DNA from: Corylus avellana
Taxonomy: Eukaryota > Streptophyta > Magnoliopsida > Fagales > Betulaceae
Direction: 5' to 3'
NCBI RefSeq assembly: GCF_901000735.1
Contig: NC_081551.1
Span: forward strand, 14,506,906-14,570,905
DNA: 64,000 nt
Part shown: in pieces, positions 24,223-34,543 of the stretch
How the letters are laid out: the number at the start of each line of letters is the position of its first letter
How positions within the stretch are numbered: the first letter of the stretch is position 1
Made by a program: the position numbers and the translations under genes
Notes under the pieces: model-generated
Database searches by the model: none
Told to the model about the DNA's origin: nothing
What the model saw: the letters and a program-made list of their open reading frames with translations, nothing else

Positions 24223-25761
24223 ACAATAAATAAGCTGATAAAATTATAAATTAAAATGTATGTTAAACACTATTAAGAATTAAAAACTTGTTTAAAGTGA
24301 TCAATTGATAGAATGCAAAAAATCATATTTGCATGAATAATATGCATGTCCATCCAACAAAAGGGCAACAACAAAAAATAATAGAATCAAATTTTTGCAA
24401 CGGGAAAGGCATTAAATAATTCAAGTGAATTAATTGTTTTCCCATGCCATTGTCATTCACCTCTTCATAAGCTTCATATATATATATATATATATATAAT
24501 ATGAGCATGATGTTTAAGTTCTTTTTTTTTTTTTTTGTGAGTAGCATGATGTTTAAGTTTTGCAAATGAGAAAGGTTTGACTCGGTGGTGTATGAGAGAG
24601 AAATAGATTCTAAACAAAAATCTCTGTCATATCTCAAAGAAGATCCGCACGTTATTGTCATCTCACAATTTCACAACAGAAGGCTCACGTGAGAGAGAAC
24701 AATATTTTTTAATACTGATGCAATGTCATATATCAAAAAACAGAAGGGCTATGCCGGCCTATGCGACGTGAGAGAGAGAGTGACATTGAGATTTGTAATT
24801 CAAACAGCTTTCACGAAAGAGATATTGAGATCTGTTTGAAGGGTGACTTGCTCCACGTGAAGGTACAAAAAAAGCAGGCTAAAAAGACATGCCGCATTAT
24901 AAACAAGGTAGGAAAAAGCAAAGGTAAAAAGCCACTCAAGCTATATTTCCCTTGTTCATATTTTCTTCAACCTCTCGCTCAATAAATCTTAGGCGCTCGG
25001 CTCTCTCTCATTTTCATTCAATAAACCATACTGCTCACAATGATTTTTTTTCTTGCTCTGTAAACAACTTATCTTGGTCATGATTTTTGTGGCCAAAAAC
25101 TTCAAACTCTCATCTCTTTTTCTCTCTTTGACCCTCGAAAGAACAAGATTACATAGAAATCAAAAGAAAAATCAAGACTTGCCACAATATGCAGCTCTCA
25201 AAGACAAGCGATGGGACTCACTAGCATTCAAATTCACAAAAGGGTTTACAGCACTCAAATATGCGGAGGAGGCGCAAGGCATGAAAAAAAATTGTATATA
25301 TATTGGTAATGTTGTAAATATGTGAAATATTTTGGATATTTTTGTTAATGTTGTTATTTTCATTAAACAAAACTGTGGCGCGCCTTTTCTATTTTAAGTG
25401 TGTTTGGTCAAAAGCCTAAAATTCGAGCTTGTGACTAACCGCACCTTTTAGCGTTTGGGAGGAGAAAAAACACTTTGTTAAAAGAAACCCAAACGACCCA
25501 TTTTTTCTTTGAAAGTACTTTTTGGAACCTAAAAGTCCTTTTGATGCATTAAAACGCAATCTCAAACAGGCTCTAAAACTTTCAAAAGCAATCATCTACA
25601 CATTTGGAAATCTTTTAAACTGGTTTCGATTTCGAAGACTTCCTAAAATATAGCTAACGGTATTTTCTAAGACTTTCAAAAGCAATCATCTATATGTTTG
25701 GAAATCTTTGAAACTGGTTTCGATTTCGAAGACTTCCTAAAAGATAGCTCTTACCTACAAG

Positions 25762-27052
25762 TAGGGGTGTCAAAAATTACCGGAAAACTGATAAACCAAA
25801 AAATTGAGAATCGGGAAACCGGGGACCTAGTTCTGGTTATAGTTGGGAAAAACCAAAAACCAGGTACCTCGGTTATTACCGGGTTACCGAGAACCCGGGT
25901 AACTCTTATATATATATGGAGAAAATTCACTTTACCCCCCTGAAGTTTCAAGGATTTTTTAATTCGAACCTCAATGTTTAAAAATTGGCAATGTATCCCC
26001 TTAATGTTTCAAAAATTTTCAATTCAAACCCTCTGTTACTAATTTCCGTCTAATTGGATGAAAATCATCCCACGTACGTCTCACGTGAAATTTTGATTTT
26101 CTCTATTCCAATTTTGCTGTCATTAAAACACATGATATTTTGTAATTACCCTTATTAAAACCTATGAAATTGAGGGTAATTACGTAATTTTATAGGTTTT
26201 AATGAGGGTAAAATTGGAATAGAGGGCATCAAAATTCCACGTGAGACGCATGTGGGATGATTTCCGTTCAGTTAAACGGCAATTAGTAACGGAGGGCCTG
26301 AATTGAAAATTTTTGAAACATTAGGGGGTCACATTGCCAATTTTTAAACATTGGTGTTCGAATTGAAAAACTCCTGAAACTTCAGGGGGTAAAGTGAATT
26401 TAACCCTATATATATATATAATATTAAAAAAATTTAGGAACTATTTATATATTTATATTTATGAACTATTTTTATTGTTAGGGGTATTTCTTTTGGTTGG
26501 TAGATTATTTAAATACTTGTTTTATTTTTTATTTTTGGATTTTGAATTGTTGTAGTAAGGGTATTTCTTGTGCATGTTGATTTGTTTAAATACTTGTTTT
26601 TATAGTTTTAATGTTTTCTTTATGTAACTAATTTAAAATGATTTTTAGGGCATTTTAAAAAATTGAATTTTTATTTCTATGGCCCATATAGTAAAAAAAA
26701 CATTGATTTTTTTTTTTTTGGGGCCTTTTAGGTTTTTATATATTATATTTTATTTGGAACAATCATAACAAAGCCCAGTTAATTTGGACAAAAATACTAA
26801 TAAACTTTTTTTAAAAAAAATTGGGCCAACTATATGAAAGAATGGGCTTATTTTAGGCCTAATACCTAAAATAAGCCCAAAAAAAACAAGTTTCTTAAAA
26901 AACCGGTTACTGGACCGGGTACAAACTAGAACCAGCCGGTAATCGGGACCCAATTCTAGTTCCGGTTGCCTAAAACTAAGAATTGGGGTACTCAGGTTCC
27001 GGTCCCAGGTTTCAGCCAAAAACTGGGAAACCGGACCGGGTTGACACCCCTA
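25762..27052. mobile_element. hAT-type non-autonomous element, perfect 8-bp TSD
   Basis: 1291 bp, starting TAGGGGTGTCAA and ending with its inverse TTGACACCCCTA, flanked by CCTACAAG at 25754-25761 and 27053-27060. An 8-bp duplication with such ends fits hAT. The third unit of the host repeat carries CCTACAAG once (27254-27261), i.e. the empty site. Subterminal DNA is rich in CCGG/ACCGGGTT motifs in both orientations. No transposase is seen. A TTCACTTTA-type MITE (25919-26405) is nested within it. Confidence 0.92.
25919..26405. mobile_element. MITE nested inside the hAT-type element
   Basis: The ends GAAAATTCACTTTACCCCC and its inverse GGGGGTAAAGTGAATTT frame inverted arms (CAAAAATTTTCAATT, CACGTGAGACG). 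TATATATAT flanks both sides, compatible with a 9-bp duplication but low in complexity. It is the same family as the element at 12981-13323 but with clearer ends. Confidence 0.75.
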
Positions 27053-27897
27053 CCTACAAGCCTATGTTCCATTCCCTTAGCGTAAGCTAACAACTTAGGT
27101 ACCTGGAAAGATTTACAGAATACAAGCCCATGTTTCAAACAACTAGTACTAGCCATTAGGTATCTTCTAAGAGTTTCAAAAGAAATCATCTATACATTTG
27201 GAAATCTTTGAAACTGGTTTCGATTTCGAAGACTTCCTAAAATATAGCTATTACCTACAAGCCCTTGTTTCATTCCCTTGGCATAGGCTGGCAACTTAGG
27301 TAGATGGACAGCTTTACAGAATACAAGCCCATGTTTCCTTCCTTTAACATAGGCTGACAGCTTAGGTAGATGGACAACTTCACAGAAAGAGAGGCAACTT
27401 AGGTAGACAGATAACTTCACAGGTTCTTCTTCAGACTATATATTCACAAAGAAAGAGGTTCTTCTTCATACTAATATTTAGCCCATGCATCCTTTCCTTT
27501 ATGAATGAATGCCATTCCTTTCCACCTTTGAAACCCACTCTTCCACTTGGCCAATATAGACGAGAAAGAAGTTCTATGTCTTCTCAGTCTGCTAACTCTT
27601 CCTTCTTTCTTTGAATCTTTCTTTCGTTCCTATCTAGGACTCCTTCATACCATCTCCTCCATTCGACCCCTATCGTCTACGCTTTTGATGAATCACAGAC
27701 CATGAAGAATCAAGTCTCTGCGTAGATCCTTCTCCTTCCACTTGCGGCCTTCTTCGACCCAATCTCTTCTTCTCTTTGGTATGGCATTGTGAAGTGCGAA
27801 AAGGAGCCTTGGCTAGCCTCACAACAATATTTCTCAAAAGATCATGAGATTCTGCAAGCATATTTGTAATCAACACAGAAAAAAAAACCCAGCAACA

Positions 27898-30107
27898 ATG
27901 GCTAGCCTCACAACAATATTTCTCTCCTTCTCTTGTTGGTGTTGCTACCAGCTTTTGTATGCTCAGTTAACAGACACCATCAAACCGAGCAATGTGATTT
28001 TTCACTCTTCGGGGGAGATTGTTTCTGCTAATGGCAAATTCCAATCATGCTTCTCAAAAGGTCTAGATGGTCTTTCATATTTAGGCATAATTTATAGGCC
28101 CAATGATTTCAATAGGCTTGCTTACCGAGGCACACCTATTGTTAGTGGAAATCTGACAATGGGTGCAGACTATGTGTTGAAGATTCTCCACGATGGAGGG
28201 AGCCTCATCCTGTTGAATGCTAATAGCTCAACTCCAAGCTTCATTGCTACTATTGAAAATTTTGGCAATTTTAGAATTAAACAAATGAATCCCGATGGAT
28301 CTATCAGGAAGGTTCTATGGCAAAGCTCCGATTATCCTAATGACACACTATTACCTGGTATGAAACTAGGAATGAATTAAAAGAAAAAAAAAAAAGAAAA
28401 AAAAAGGAAAATCGATGCTCAATTCATGGGTAACTGGCCAAATCCCTACCTTCGGAGACGGCTTTTCTCTCAAATGGAGCCCCACAACTAATGGAATGGG
28501 ACAATTGATTATGAGTTCGAGGACATCCGTATTGGCTTAGTGGGATCGGGAATGATCCTCACTTTCCAAATTTTTCGATCAAGTTTGGTGTCGATTATAA
28601 ATTTCATTTTCATCACCACTGAGAACGAGAGTTACTTTATGTACTCTGTTCTAGATGGGCATGATTATAATTCGATGTGGGTCTTGGGGTTCGATAGGCG
28701 GCTTAATGATCAAGGAAATCTTTTTTTCTTGGATAGAAACATATGTTTTTTTAATTCCTATTACCCTGGGTGTGTGGAGCAAAATGCAACCAAGTGCAGC
28801 ATTGGCAATCAACAGTTCGATGAAAATAAGGGTTCTTTTCAGAGACAAGCACATCGTATGGATTACAACTCGAGCATAAGCATCAGTGATTGTTGGGATC
28901 AATGCATGAGAGATTGTTCCTGCATTGGTTTTAGTACGCTATCCAACCTTGATACTAGATGCCGCCTCTACAACAGTGAATTTGTAGAGAAAAAAAAAAC
29001 CGGCAATCAAGAAAAGCTTTTTGTTCGTGAAAGAAAAAAGGTTATTGCTCGTGAAACTGATAAGAAAGCCTCATTTGCAATTTGTTTAAGTCATTTTCAC
29101 TTAATTTTGATTGGATTGGTTCAATTTGAAGCCAGGAAGCTTATTCTGAATATTGCAAAGCATGCCTATTGAATGTAAGTGTATTGATCGATGTAGACAT
29201 ATAAAGAGCTCATTATTTAATTAATTAGTGGCTTATTTTGAATATTGCAAAGGTTTTTGCTCGGTATCCTCCGGTCCATCAAAACTGAATTTATGCGTAT
29301 TTTGAATTTTTCTTTTAGGATTTGCTTTTAAGTTTTTCCTTACATGAACCTTACAATGTCAATAGACTTTTGGATGGCTAGTTCTGTGTAGATTGAATGT
29401 TTGTTTCATTTTTTGCTGACTTTTTGAACCTTTATGGCTAAATTTACTTCAGATAGTTATGATTAGGAGACACTAGTAGAAAACAAAGATGGTGGACATG
29501 GGTCATATCAGCAGTAGCCATGATTGCTTTAGTTTTTATCTTAGGACGCTTATTATGCTTTTGGTGTTGGAAAAAAGATCAAGGTAAGATTTTAGCTACT
29601 AAATATAAGATCAAATCATTTATAGACTCATATAAGCATTAGGTTTAACTATGAGTATTTAGTGCAACAGGGGAGGATCAAAATTTGTTTGATCATAGGA
29701 TAAAATTTCAAGTGGAACAATTTACACGTGCGTCCCTTTTGGAGGCTACTAGAAACTGCGCCACAACAAATAAACTTGGAAAAGGTGGTTTTGGCCCTGT
29801 ATATAATAAGGTAAGGTTTGATCTGCTACAACTTCCATTGTGCTTTTGTTAACAAGTTTTAATGCTCTCTCTTGTGTCTCACTAATTCAGAGAACGCATC
29901 GGGGCAAGAGATAGATGTGAAGATGTTGTCTAAAGTATCTAGACAAGGAGAAGAAGAGTTTAGGAATGAGGTTGATATCATTGACAAACTCCAGCACAGA
30001 AACCTTGTCACACTTTTGGCTTTCGTGTTAGCGGAGATGAAAAAATGGTAGTTTATGAATACTTGCCTAACAAAAAAAAAAGCTTGTATTATTACCTCTT
30101 TGGTTAG
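27898..30107 (+). pseudogene. G-type lectin S-receptor-like kinase, decayed and truncated
   Basis: It starts MASLTTIFLSFSCW (signal peptide) at 27898, then a B-lectin domain (FQSCFSKGLDGLSYLGI, LWQSSDYPNDTLLPGMKLG) ending in a stop at 28378-28380. The S-locus glycoprotein region resumes in other frames (FSLKWSPTTNGMGQLIMS), with a 2-nt loss near 28530 and a frame change near 28617. A PAN domain follows (DCWDQCMRDCSCIGFSTL, about 28870-28990). A transmembrane exon lies at about 29487-29583, then kinase exons at 29671-29810 (GKGGFGPVY) and 29891-30101 ([16 protein letters not shown], then frameshift near 30020, VVYEYLPNK). The gene ends before the catalytic loop; HRD and DFG parts are absent. 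It is not expected to give a working receptor. Confidence 0.87.
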
Positions 30108-31490
30108 TAGCGGAGATATTAAAATCTATAATACAAAATTATTTTGATACTACATAAAGCTAATTACAAATCAGGTAAATTATTTTACATTTATTCCTAA
30201 AATATTTGAGAGGTTCAAATTTAAAATCTAAAATATCTGATAACTAGAAGGCTATGCCAAAAAAGCAAAAACACTGTAACGAAGGAGATCTACTAAAAAA
30301 TAAAAAATAAAAAAATAAAATTCATTTTTTAAACATAATTAAAAAAGTCTTATTTTAAAAAAATAAATAAAAATTTCTGTTTCAAAAGAAAATTACAAAT
30401 TTTCATTTAAACATTTTTTTAAATTAAAATTTTACTTTTTTTAGAAAAAAAAAATTAATTAAAATTTTTTTTTATCTTTTTTTTAAAAAAAAAAAATTCA
30501 TAGGAGTATTTTTGTTTTACTGAAAAATCTATAAAGGTATTTTTATCTTTTGGCTAGTCTTGGAGAATATTATCAATGTTTTGATAATTTGTGAGGAATA
30601 TTATCACAATTAAAAATTTAGAAGGACATTATGAATTGAGTGATAATATAAATAAATTACATAAATTTTCAACAAAAAAAAAAAAAAAAAAGAGTGAAAG
30701 ATAGCTATTTGCTAAACACAAAATAATTTATAAATCATTTAAATGAAACCAAATTGAGCGCATTGGTCACGTACTCTTTTTGGGAACATCAATTTATTAA
30801 GAAAGGTAAAATTATTTAACGCATGGTACGGCATGTCCCTAAAAAGGATTGCAATTAACACGTGACAGGATTCTCACTGTCATCTAAGATGTTACTTTCT
30901 TTGTCCTTTATCTATTTATTTTTAAGGTAAGCAAGAACAAGCGACAAGTAAATTCTTTGTCACAAAAACCAAAAATTACAAAATCTATAACACAAAATTA
31001 ATCTTTACAGCAATTTAGTCATAGTTTCAAAAGAAATCTTCAAAGACCCTCGATTTTATGGTCCAAATTTTTTTTTAAGTGGTTAGGATATAATGTAAGA
31101 GAAATTTGAAAAAATTGTTATTTTAATTATGCATGTGTGTTTTAGTTGTCATTCTTCAATAAAGATTGGAGTTTTCTTTTCCTATTAGGATTTATTTTCC
31201 TTTTTCTATTAGGATTTGTATTTCTTTTCCAATTAGGTTTGCTTTTCATTTTCTTGTTAATTTAGGAGGTGTCTACTCTATATAAAGGTATCTAGTCTTT
31301 GTTATTTTTCAACTTCAGTTTATATTTTCAATTAAATTTGAGTATTTCAGAGTTATTTATCTGTTTGCTTATTTGGGGCAATTAGAGACTTTCTCTTTTC
31401 TATTTGTTATTTTCTTTCTTCCTAAATTTCTTTTTCAATCTTCAATTCTTAGTTTCTGTTGCTATTATACGCTGTCAGAACAATCTTAGT
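30108..31490. other. AT-rich DNA with a partial copy of the defensin upstream block
   Basis: No gene seen. About 30203-30290 (TTGAGAGGTTCAAATTTAAA, AACACTGTAACGAAGGAGAT) matches the blocks upstream of both defensin genes (about 32705-32800 and 47338-47402), so it is a third partial copy of that flank. The rest is AT-rich with A/T runs. Confidence 0.5.
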
Positions 31491-31817
31491 TTTGCCCGAC
31501 GTTAGGATATGTATTAGGGTGTGAGTTCGAATTTTCGAAATAGAGAATCTTTACATATGCCTAATTAGTATTAGCCGCCTTGAATTTTCATTGATGCCCT
31601 GGTGAGGTTGGGTCAAGCTATAACTCAGTCGGAATTGAGAGACTGCCTGTAATTTTGCCCGATGTTAGGACATGTATTAGGGTGTGAGTTCGAATTTTCG
31701 AAATAGAGAATCCTTACATATGCTTAATTAGTATTAGCCGCCTTGAATTTTCATTGATGTCTTGGTGGGGTTAGGTCAAGCTATGGTTCAGTCGGACTTG
31801 AGAGACTGCCTGTAGTT
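31491..31817. repeat. Two tandem units of about 163 bp
   Basis: Unit 1 is 31491-31653 and unit 2 is 31654-31817, both starting TTTGCCCGA and containing GTGAGTTCGAATTTTCGAAA and ending GAGAGACTGCCTGTA. GAGTTCGAATTTT resembles a polymerase III B box, so an ancient SINE-derived dimer is possible, but there is no A tail or duplication to support this. Confidence 0.75.
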
Positions 31818-31848
31818 TCCACCGTCTAGGCCTTTTCTGTACGGCTCC

Positions 31849-32299
31849 CAGGGCCGGCTCAATGGCTAGGCCACTGAGGCAGTCACCTAAGGCCCCTAAT
31901 TGGTCAGGCCCAAAAAATTTTTTAATAAGGCCTAAAAAAATTTTAATTTTATTTTAACTTAAGGCCTAATTTTATTTTATTTTTTTAAATAAGGCTTAAA
32001 ATTTTTTCTCATAAAAATTTAAGGTCTCTAAAATAAGGCCTCAATATAATAAGCACTTGCAAAATAAGACCAATTAATCCCAAAAAAAAAAATGCCACAT
32101 CAATTTTTTTGGGTAATTAATTAAAAGTTAAACTTAGAAGTTATGAAATAACAATAAGAATGAAAATAATAATAATATTATTAAAATATAATAATATTAT
32201 TAAAATAAATATTATTTAATTAATATTTAAATATTTTAAAAAATAAGGTCCAATTTCAAAATTTCGCCTAAGGCCCCTAAATACATTGAGCCGGCCCTG
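31849..32299. mobile_element. hAT-type MITE with CAGGGCCGGCTC ends
   Basis: 451 bp, begins CAGGGCCGGCTCAATG and ends with the exact inverse CATTGAGCCGGCCCTG. Flanks ACGGCTCC (31841-31848) and ACGACTCC (32300-32307) match at 7 of 8. The subterminal block CCTAAGGCCCCTAA recurs near the right end. The centre is AT-rich with no gene. TIR and TSD length both fit hAT. Confidence 0.88.
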
Positions 32300-33052
32300 A
32301 CGACTCCCTACGCATTATCACTTTGTTCCCTTGAACTATAACTCATTGTTACTTTGCCTTATAAACTACAACGAATTGTCACTTTGACTGTCTAAGTTTA
32401 ACGCCTTTGACTAACGAAATGAGAGTTTTGGACACAAAATAGTAGTTTAATGGGGTCAGCAGTAGGATTGTTAGTTTATGGGACAAATTGACAATGTGTT
32501 GTACTTAATGAGAGGAAAAGGTAATTACCAAAAAAAAATTAGCCAAATTTCATCAACTAGCTTAACAGATTATGATAGCTTAAAATATCAAAATTAATAA
32601 AATTATGAAACTTGTTTTATTTAAATAAGTGTCTCAATAATATAATCTGGATGAAATTTGAGTATAAGTATTACATTATTTGTTTGATATTCCTTGAGAA
32701 TCTCTGAATTTGAGAGGTTCAAATTAAAATCTAAAATATCCGATGAACCAACCAGAAGGCTCCGCCTAAAAAGCTAAAACACTGTAACGAAGGATATCTA
32801 CTAATTTAATCCTATTTAAAGCGATAAAAGCAACGGCTGCTGCGGCGCGTACAGAGAGAGAGAGAGAGCCAATAGTAGCGCGTAAACTTTATTTGATTTT
32901 GTCCTTACATACCGACGAAAAAAAGCCATGCCTCGTTGTACGTGAAGATGCTTACTCAGTTTACAGAGCTGGTTTTGTTACTATCCTCACCGTCACCTTA
33001 CTTTTAATCTGGCGCACTGACACGATGAATGGTACGTGTCATTCCCAGCTCC

Positions 33053-33063
33053 TCTATATATAT
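33053..33063 (+). promoter_or_regulatory. TATA box of defensin copy 1
   Basis: CTATATATATC lies about 80 bp upstream of the ATG at 33138 in a pyrimidine-rich leader, and is conserved at the same distance upstream of copy 2 (48111-48121). A GA repeat at about 32852-32868 further upstream is also shared with copy 2. Confidence 0.6.
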
Positions 33064-33137
33064 CATCTCTCTCCTCCGCTTCCTGGCACATCTCATCTCC
33101 TTCAATCTCTACTTTATTTCAGTAGAAGAAAATAATC

Positions 33138-33456
33138 ATGGCCAGCAAATCGCTTGGGCTTCTCTTTTTGCTGCTCGTTGTCTTGGCTTCTCGTAAGCCT
33201 CTCTCTTGATTCTTTTCTTTTCATTTTGTTTTGGGTCCATTTGGTTTTCTTTGCTTATTTTTTGTTTATTGGTATGATATATGCAGAAGAAATGGTGAAG
33301 CCAGCAGAGGGAAGAGTTTGCGAGTCACAGAGCCACAAGTTCCACGGGCCATGCTTGGGTGACCACAACTGTGCTTTGGTGTGCAGGAATGAAGGTTTCT
33401 CCGGCGGAGATTGCAAAGGACTCCGTCGCCGGTGTTTCTGCACCAGGCTTTGTTAG
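33138..33456 (+). CDS. Plant defensin, copy 1 (intact)
   Basis: Exons 33138-33192 and 33287-33456 with a 94-bp phase-1 intron inside the signal peptide region, the standard plant defensin gene structure; 74 residues. The N-terminus [18 protein letters not shown] is a secretion signal. The predicted mature part starts around [14 protein letters not shown] and has the eight cysteines (residues 30, 41, 47, 51, 61, 68, 70, 74) in the classic C-x10-C-x5-C-x3-C-x9-C-x6-C-x1-C-x3-C order. The gamma-core GxC...C motif lies at about 59-68. Plant defensins are secreted cysteine-stabilised alpha-beta peptides, mostly antifungal; target and specificity cannot be read from sequence. Confidence 0.95.
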
Positions 33457-34360
33457 CTGCTGCGCGCGCAACCACGTACGTACGGCCGGCCACATGCATG
33501 CAGGAGGAGGAGTAATCATCATGAATAAAAGCCGTAGTAGTTGTTGTAGGTGTAGGGGTACGGTTTGTGTATTTGTGTTGTGAAAGCGTAAATAAGCATT
33601 CTCTTCCGTTTGGTCGGGTGTCATCTAGTCATGACCTCCTTGCCCGATGGAATTGTGTGTTTTCAGCTTTTTATTCCAGTTAAGAAACTATATTTGCCTT
33701 TTATTTTAGCCAGTTTTCTTCACTTTTTTTTTTCCTTATAATTTGGTGCTTTGGGAACTAAGATATGTTCTTGATCTACATGATGACATTAATGTGATCT
33801 TGCTCAAGTATTTATTCCAACATAAAATGTGTTTGATATTATTTTTCTTCACATTTTTGTCTTTTTTGTCCGTTAAATCTGTGGATCACATCACCTGTAG
33901 AAAAGTTCAATCAGTGTGGTGTTATTAAAACCTCCTCCTTTTTTGTGTGGGGGCATGTAAAAAAGTAAAATAAAATCTGTGGATCACATGTGAAGTGCGC
34001 AGCTTTAATGGTGAATTTTATCTCTTACACAAAAATGGATAAAATATAAATACAAGTAGAAAACCGAACATCTCTCATCCGAGATATGTATACACACAAG
34101 CATAGCACTTGAAAAATGCCAAAAGGAAATTATTGTAGCCTTGTTGGTTTGGTTTTATCACGATTTGTTTTTTTTTTTTTTCTTCGATCGTCTTATTTGC
34201 CTCGCATGTTGTTATTAGTATATCGTTTCGTAGCAAATAAGGAAAACAAGGAATCTATCAATTATTTGAAAGAAGTAATTAAATGCTATGCATTGGGATT
34301 TTAAGATAATTTGATAATTTTCAGAATAAAAAAGACGATAGTATAGCTTTACTCTTATTT
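33457..34360. other. 3' flank shared with defensin copy 2
   Basis: Collinear with 48512-49170: 3' UTR, TTATAATTTGGTGCTTTGGG, GATATGTATACACACAAGCA and AGACGATAGTATAGC blocks. Relative to copy 2 it retains about 130 bp around 33565-33725 and has gained the SINE-like insertion at 33892-33972. Similarity stops near 34357. Confidence 0.8.
33892..33972 (+). mobile_element. SINE-like 81-bp insertion with 17-bp TSD
   Basis: Flanked by a perfect 17-bp direct repeat AAATCTGTGGATCACAT (33875-33891 and 33973-33989). The paralogous flank of defensin copy 2 has this block only once (near 48804, one small difference) and lacks the insert. The insert ends TTTTGTGTGGGGGCATGTAAAAAAG plus an A-rich tail in two parts, similar to the end of the SINE at 2769-2887, so it looks like a 5'-truncated SINE. 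Confidence 0.82.
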
Positions 34361-34543
34361 CAAAATATCTTAAACATATGATTAACCCTACATACTCCAT
34401 AAAAAAAAAACATCTTACATACCATATTTTTTTAACTAATACTATTTATATTATGTCACGTATTTTATTTATATTTGTTCAAATTTTGGTCAATTATTTA
34501 AAGATTACTAGCTACTACTTTTTTTCTTTTTCTTTTTTAATTC

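Larger units (their letters stand above)
20980..25573 (-). mobile_element. Complete PIF/Harbinger DNA transposon, TAA TSD
   Basis: 4594 bp with 18-bp imperfect TIRs (left GAGCTTGTTTGGAATTGC; right, inverted, GAGCCTGTTTGAGATTGC; 15 of 18 match) and TAA target duplications at 20977-20979 and 25574-25576, the hallmark TWA target of this superfamily. Both element genes run on the minus strand: a Myb/SANT-like ORF1 (about 24222-23160) and a DDE transposase (22942-21718). Both are damaged, so it is likely immobile by itself, although its ends look intact. A TA microsatellite sits at about 24476-24498. Confidence 0.93.
20951..27430. repeat. Local tandem repeat that hosts two transposons
   Basis: Unit parts are 20951-20979 plus 25574-25648, then 25649-25761 plus 27053-27137, then 27138-27430. 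Shared landmarks are GGTATCTTCTAA, TTTGGAAATCTTTGAAACTG, GATTTCGAAGACTTCCTAAA and TTACCTACAAGCC. Removing the PIF/Harbinger and hAT elements restores continuity. The third unit continues into roughly 90-bp subrepeats (CAGAATACAAGCCCATGTTTC). A minus-strand open frame at 27420-27190 encodes a repeated peptide, but nothing suggests a real protein. Confidence 0.8.

Noticed and set aside
27190..27420. Minus-strand frame encoding a repeated HLPKL-AYxKG peptide
   Set aside because: It follows directly from the roughly 90-bp DNA subrepeats of the local tandem repeat; no start context or domain.
33154..33456. 100-codon frame that reads through the defensin intron
   Set aside because: The 94-bp segment has clean GT-AG borders at the position typical for plant defensins, and splicing joins the signal peptide to the mature part in frame.
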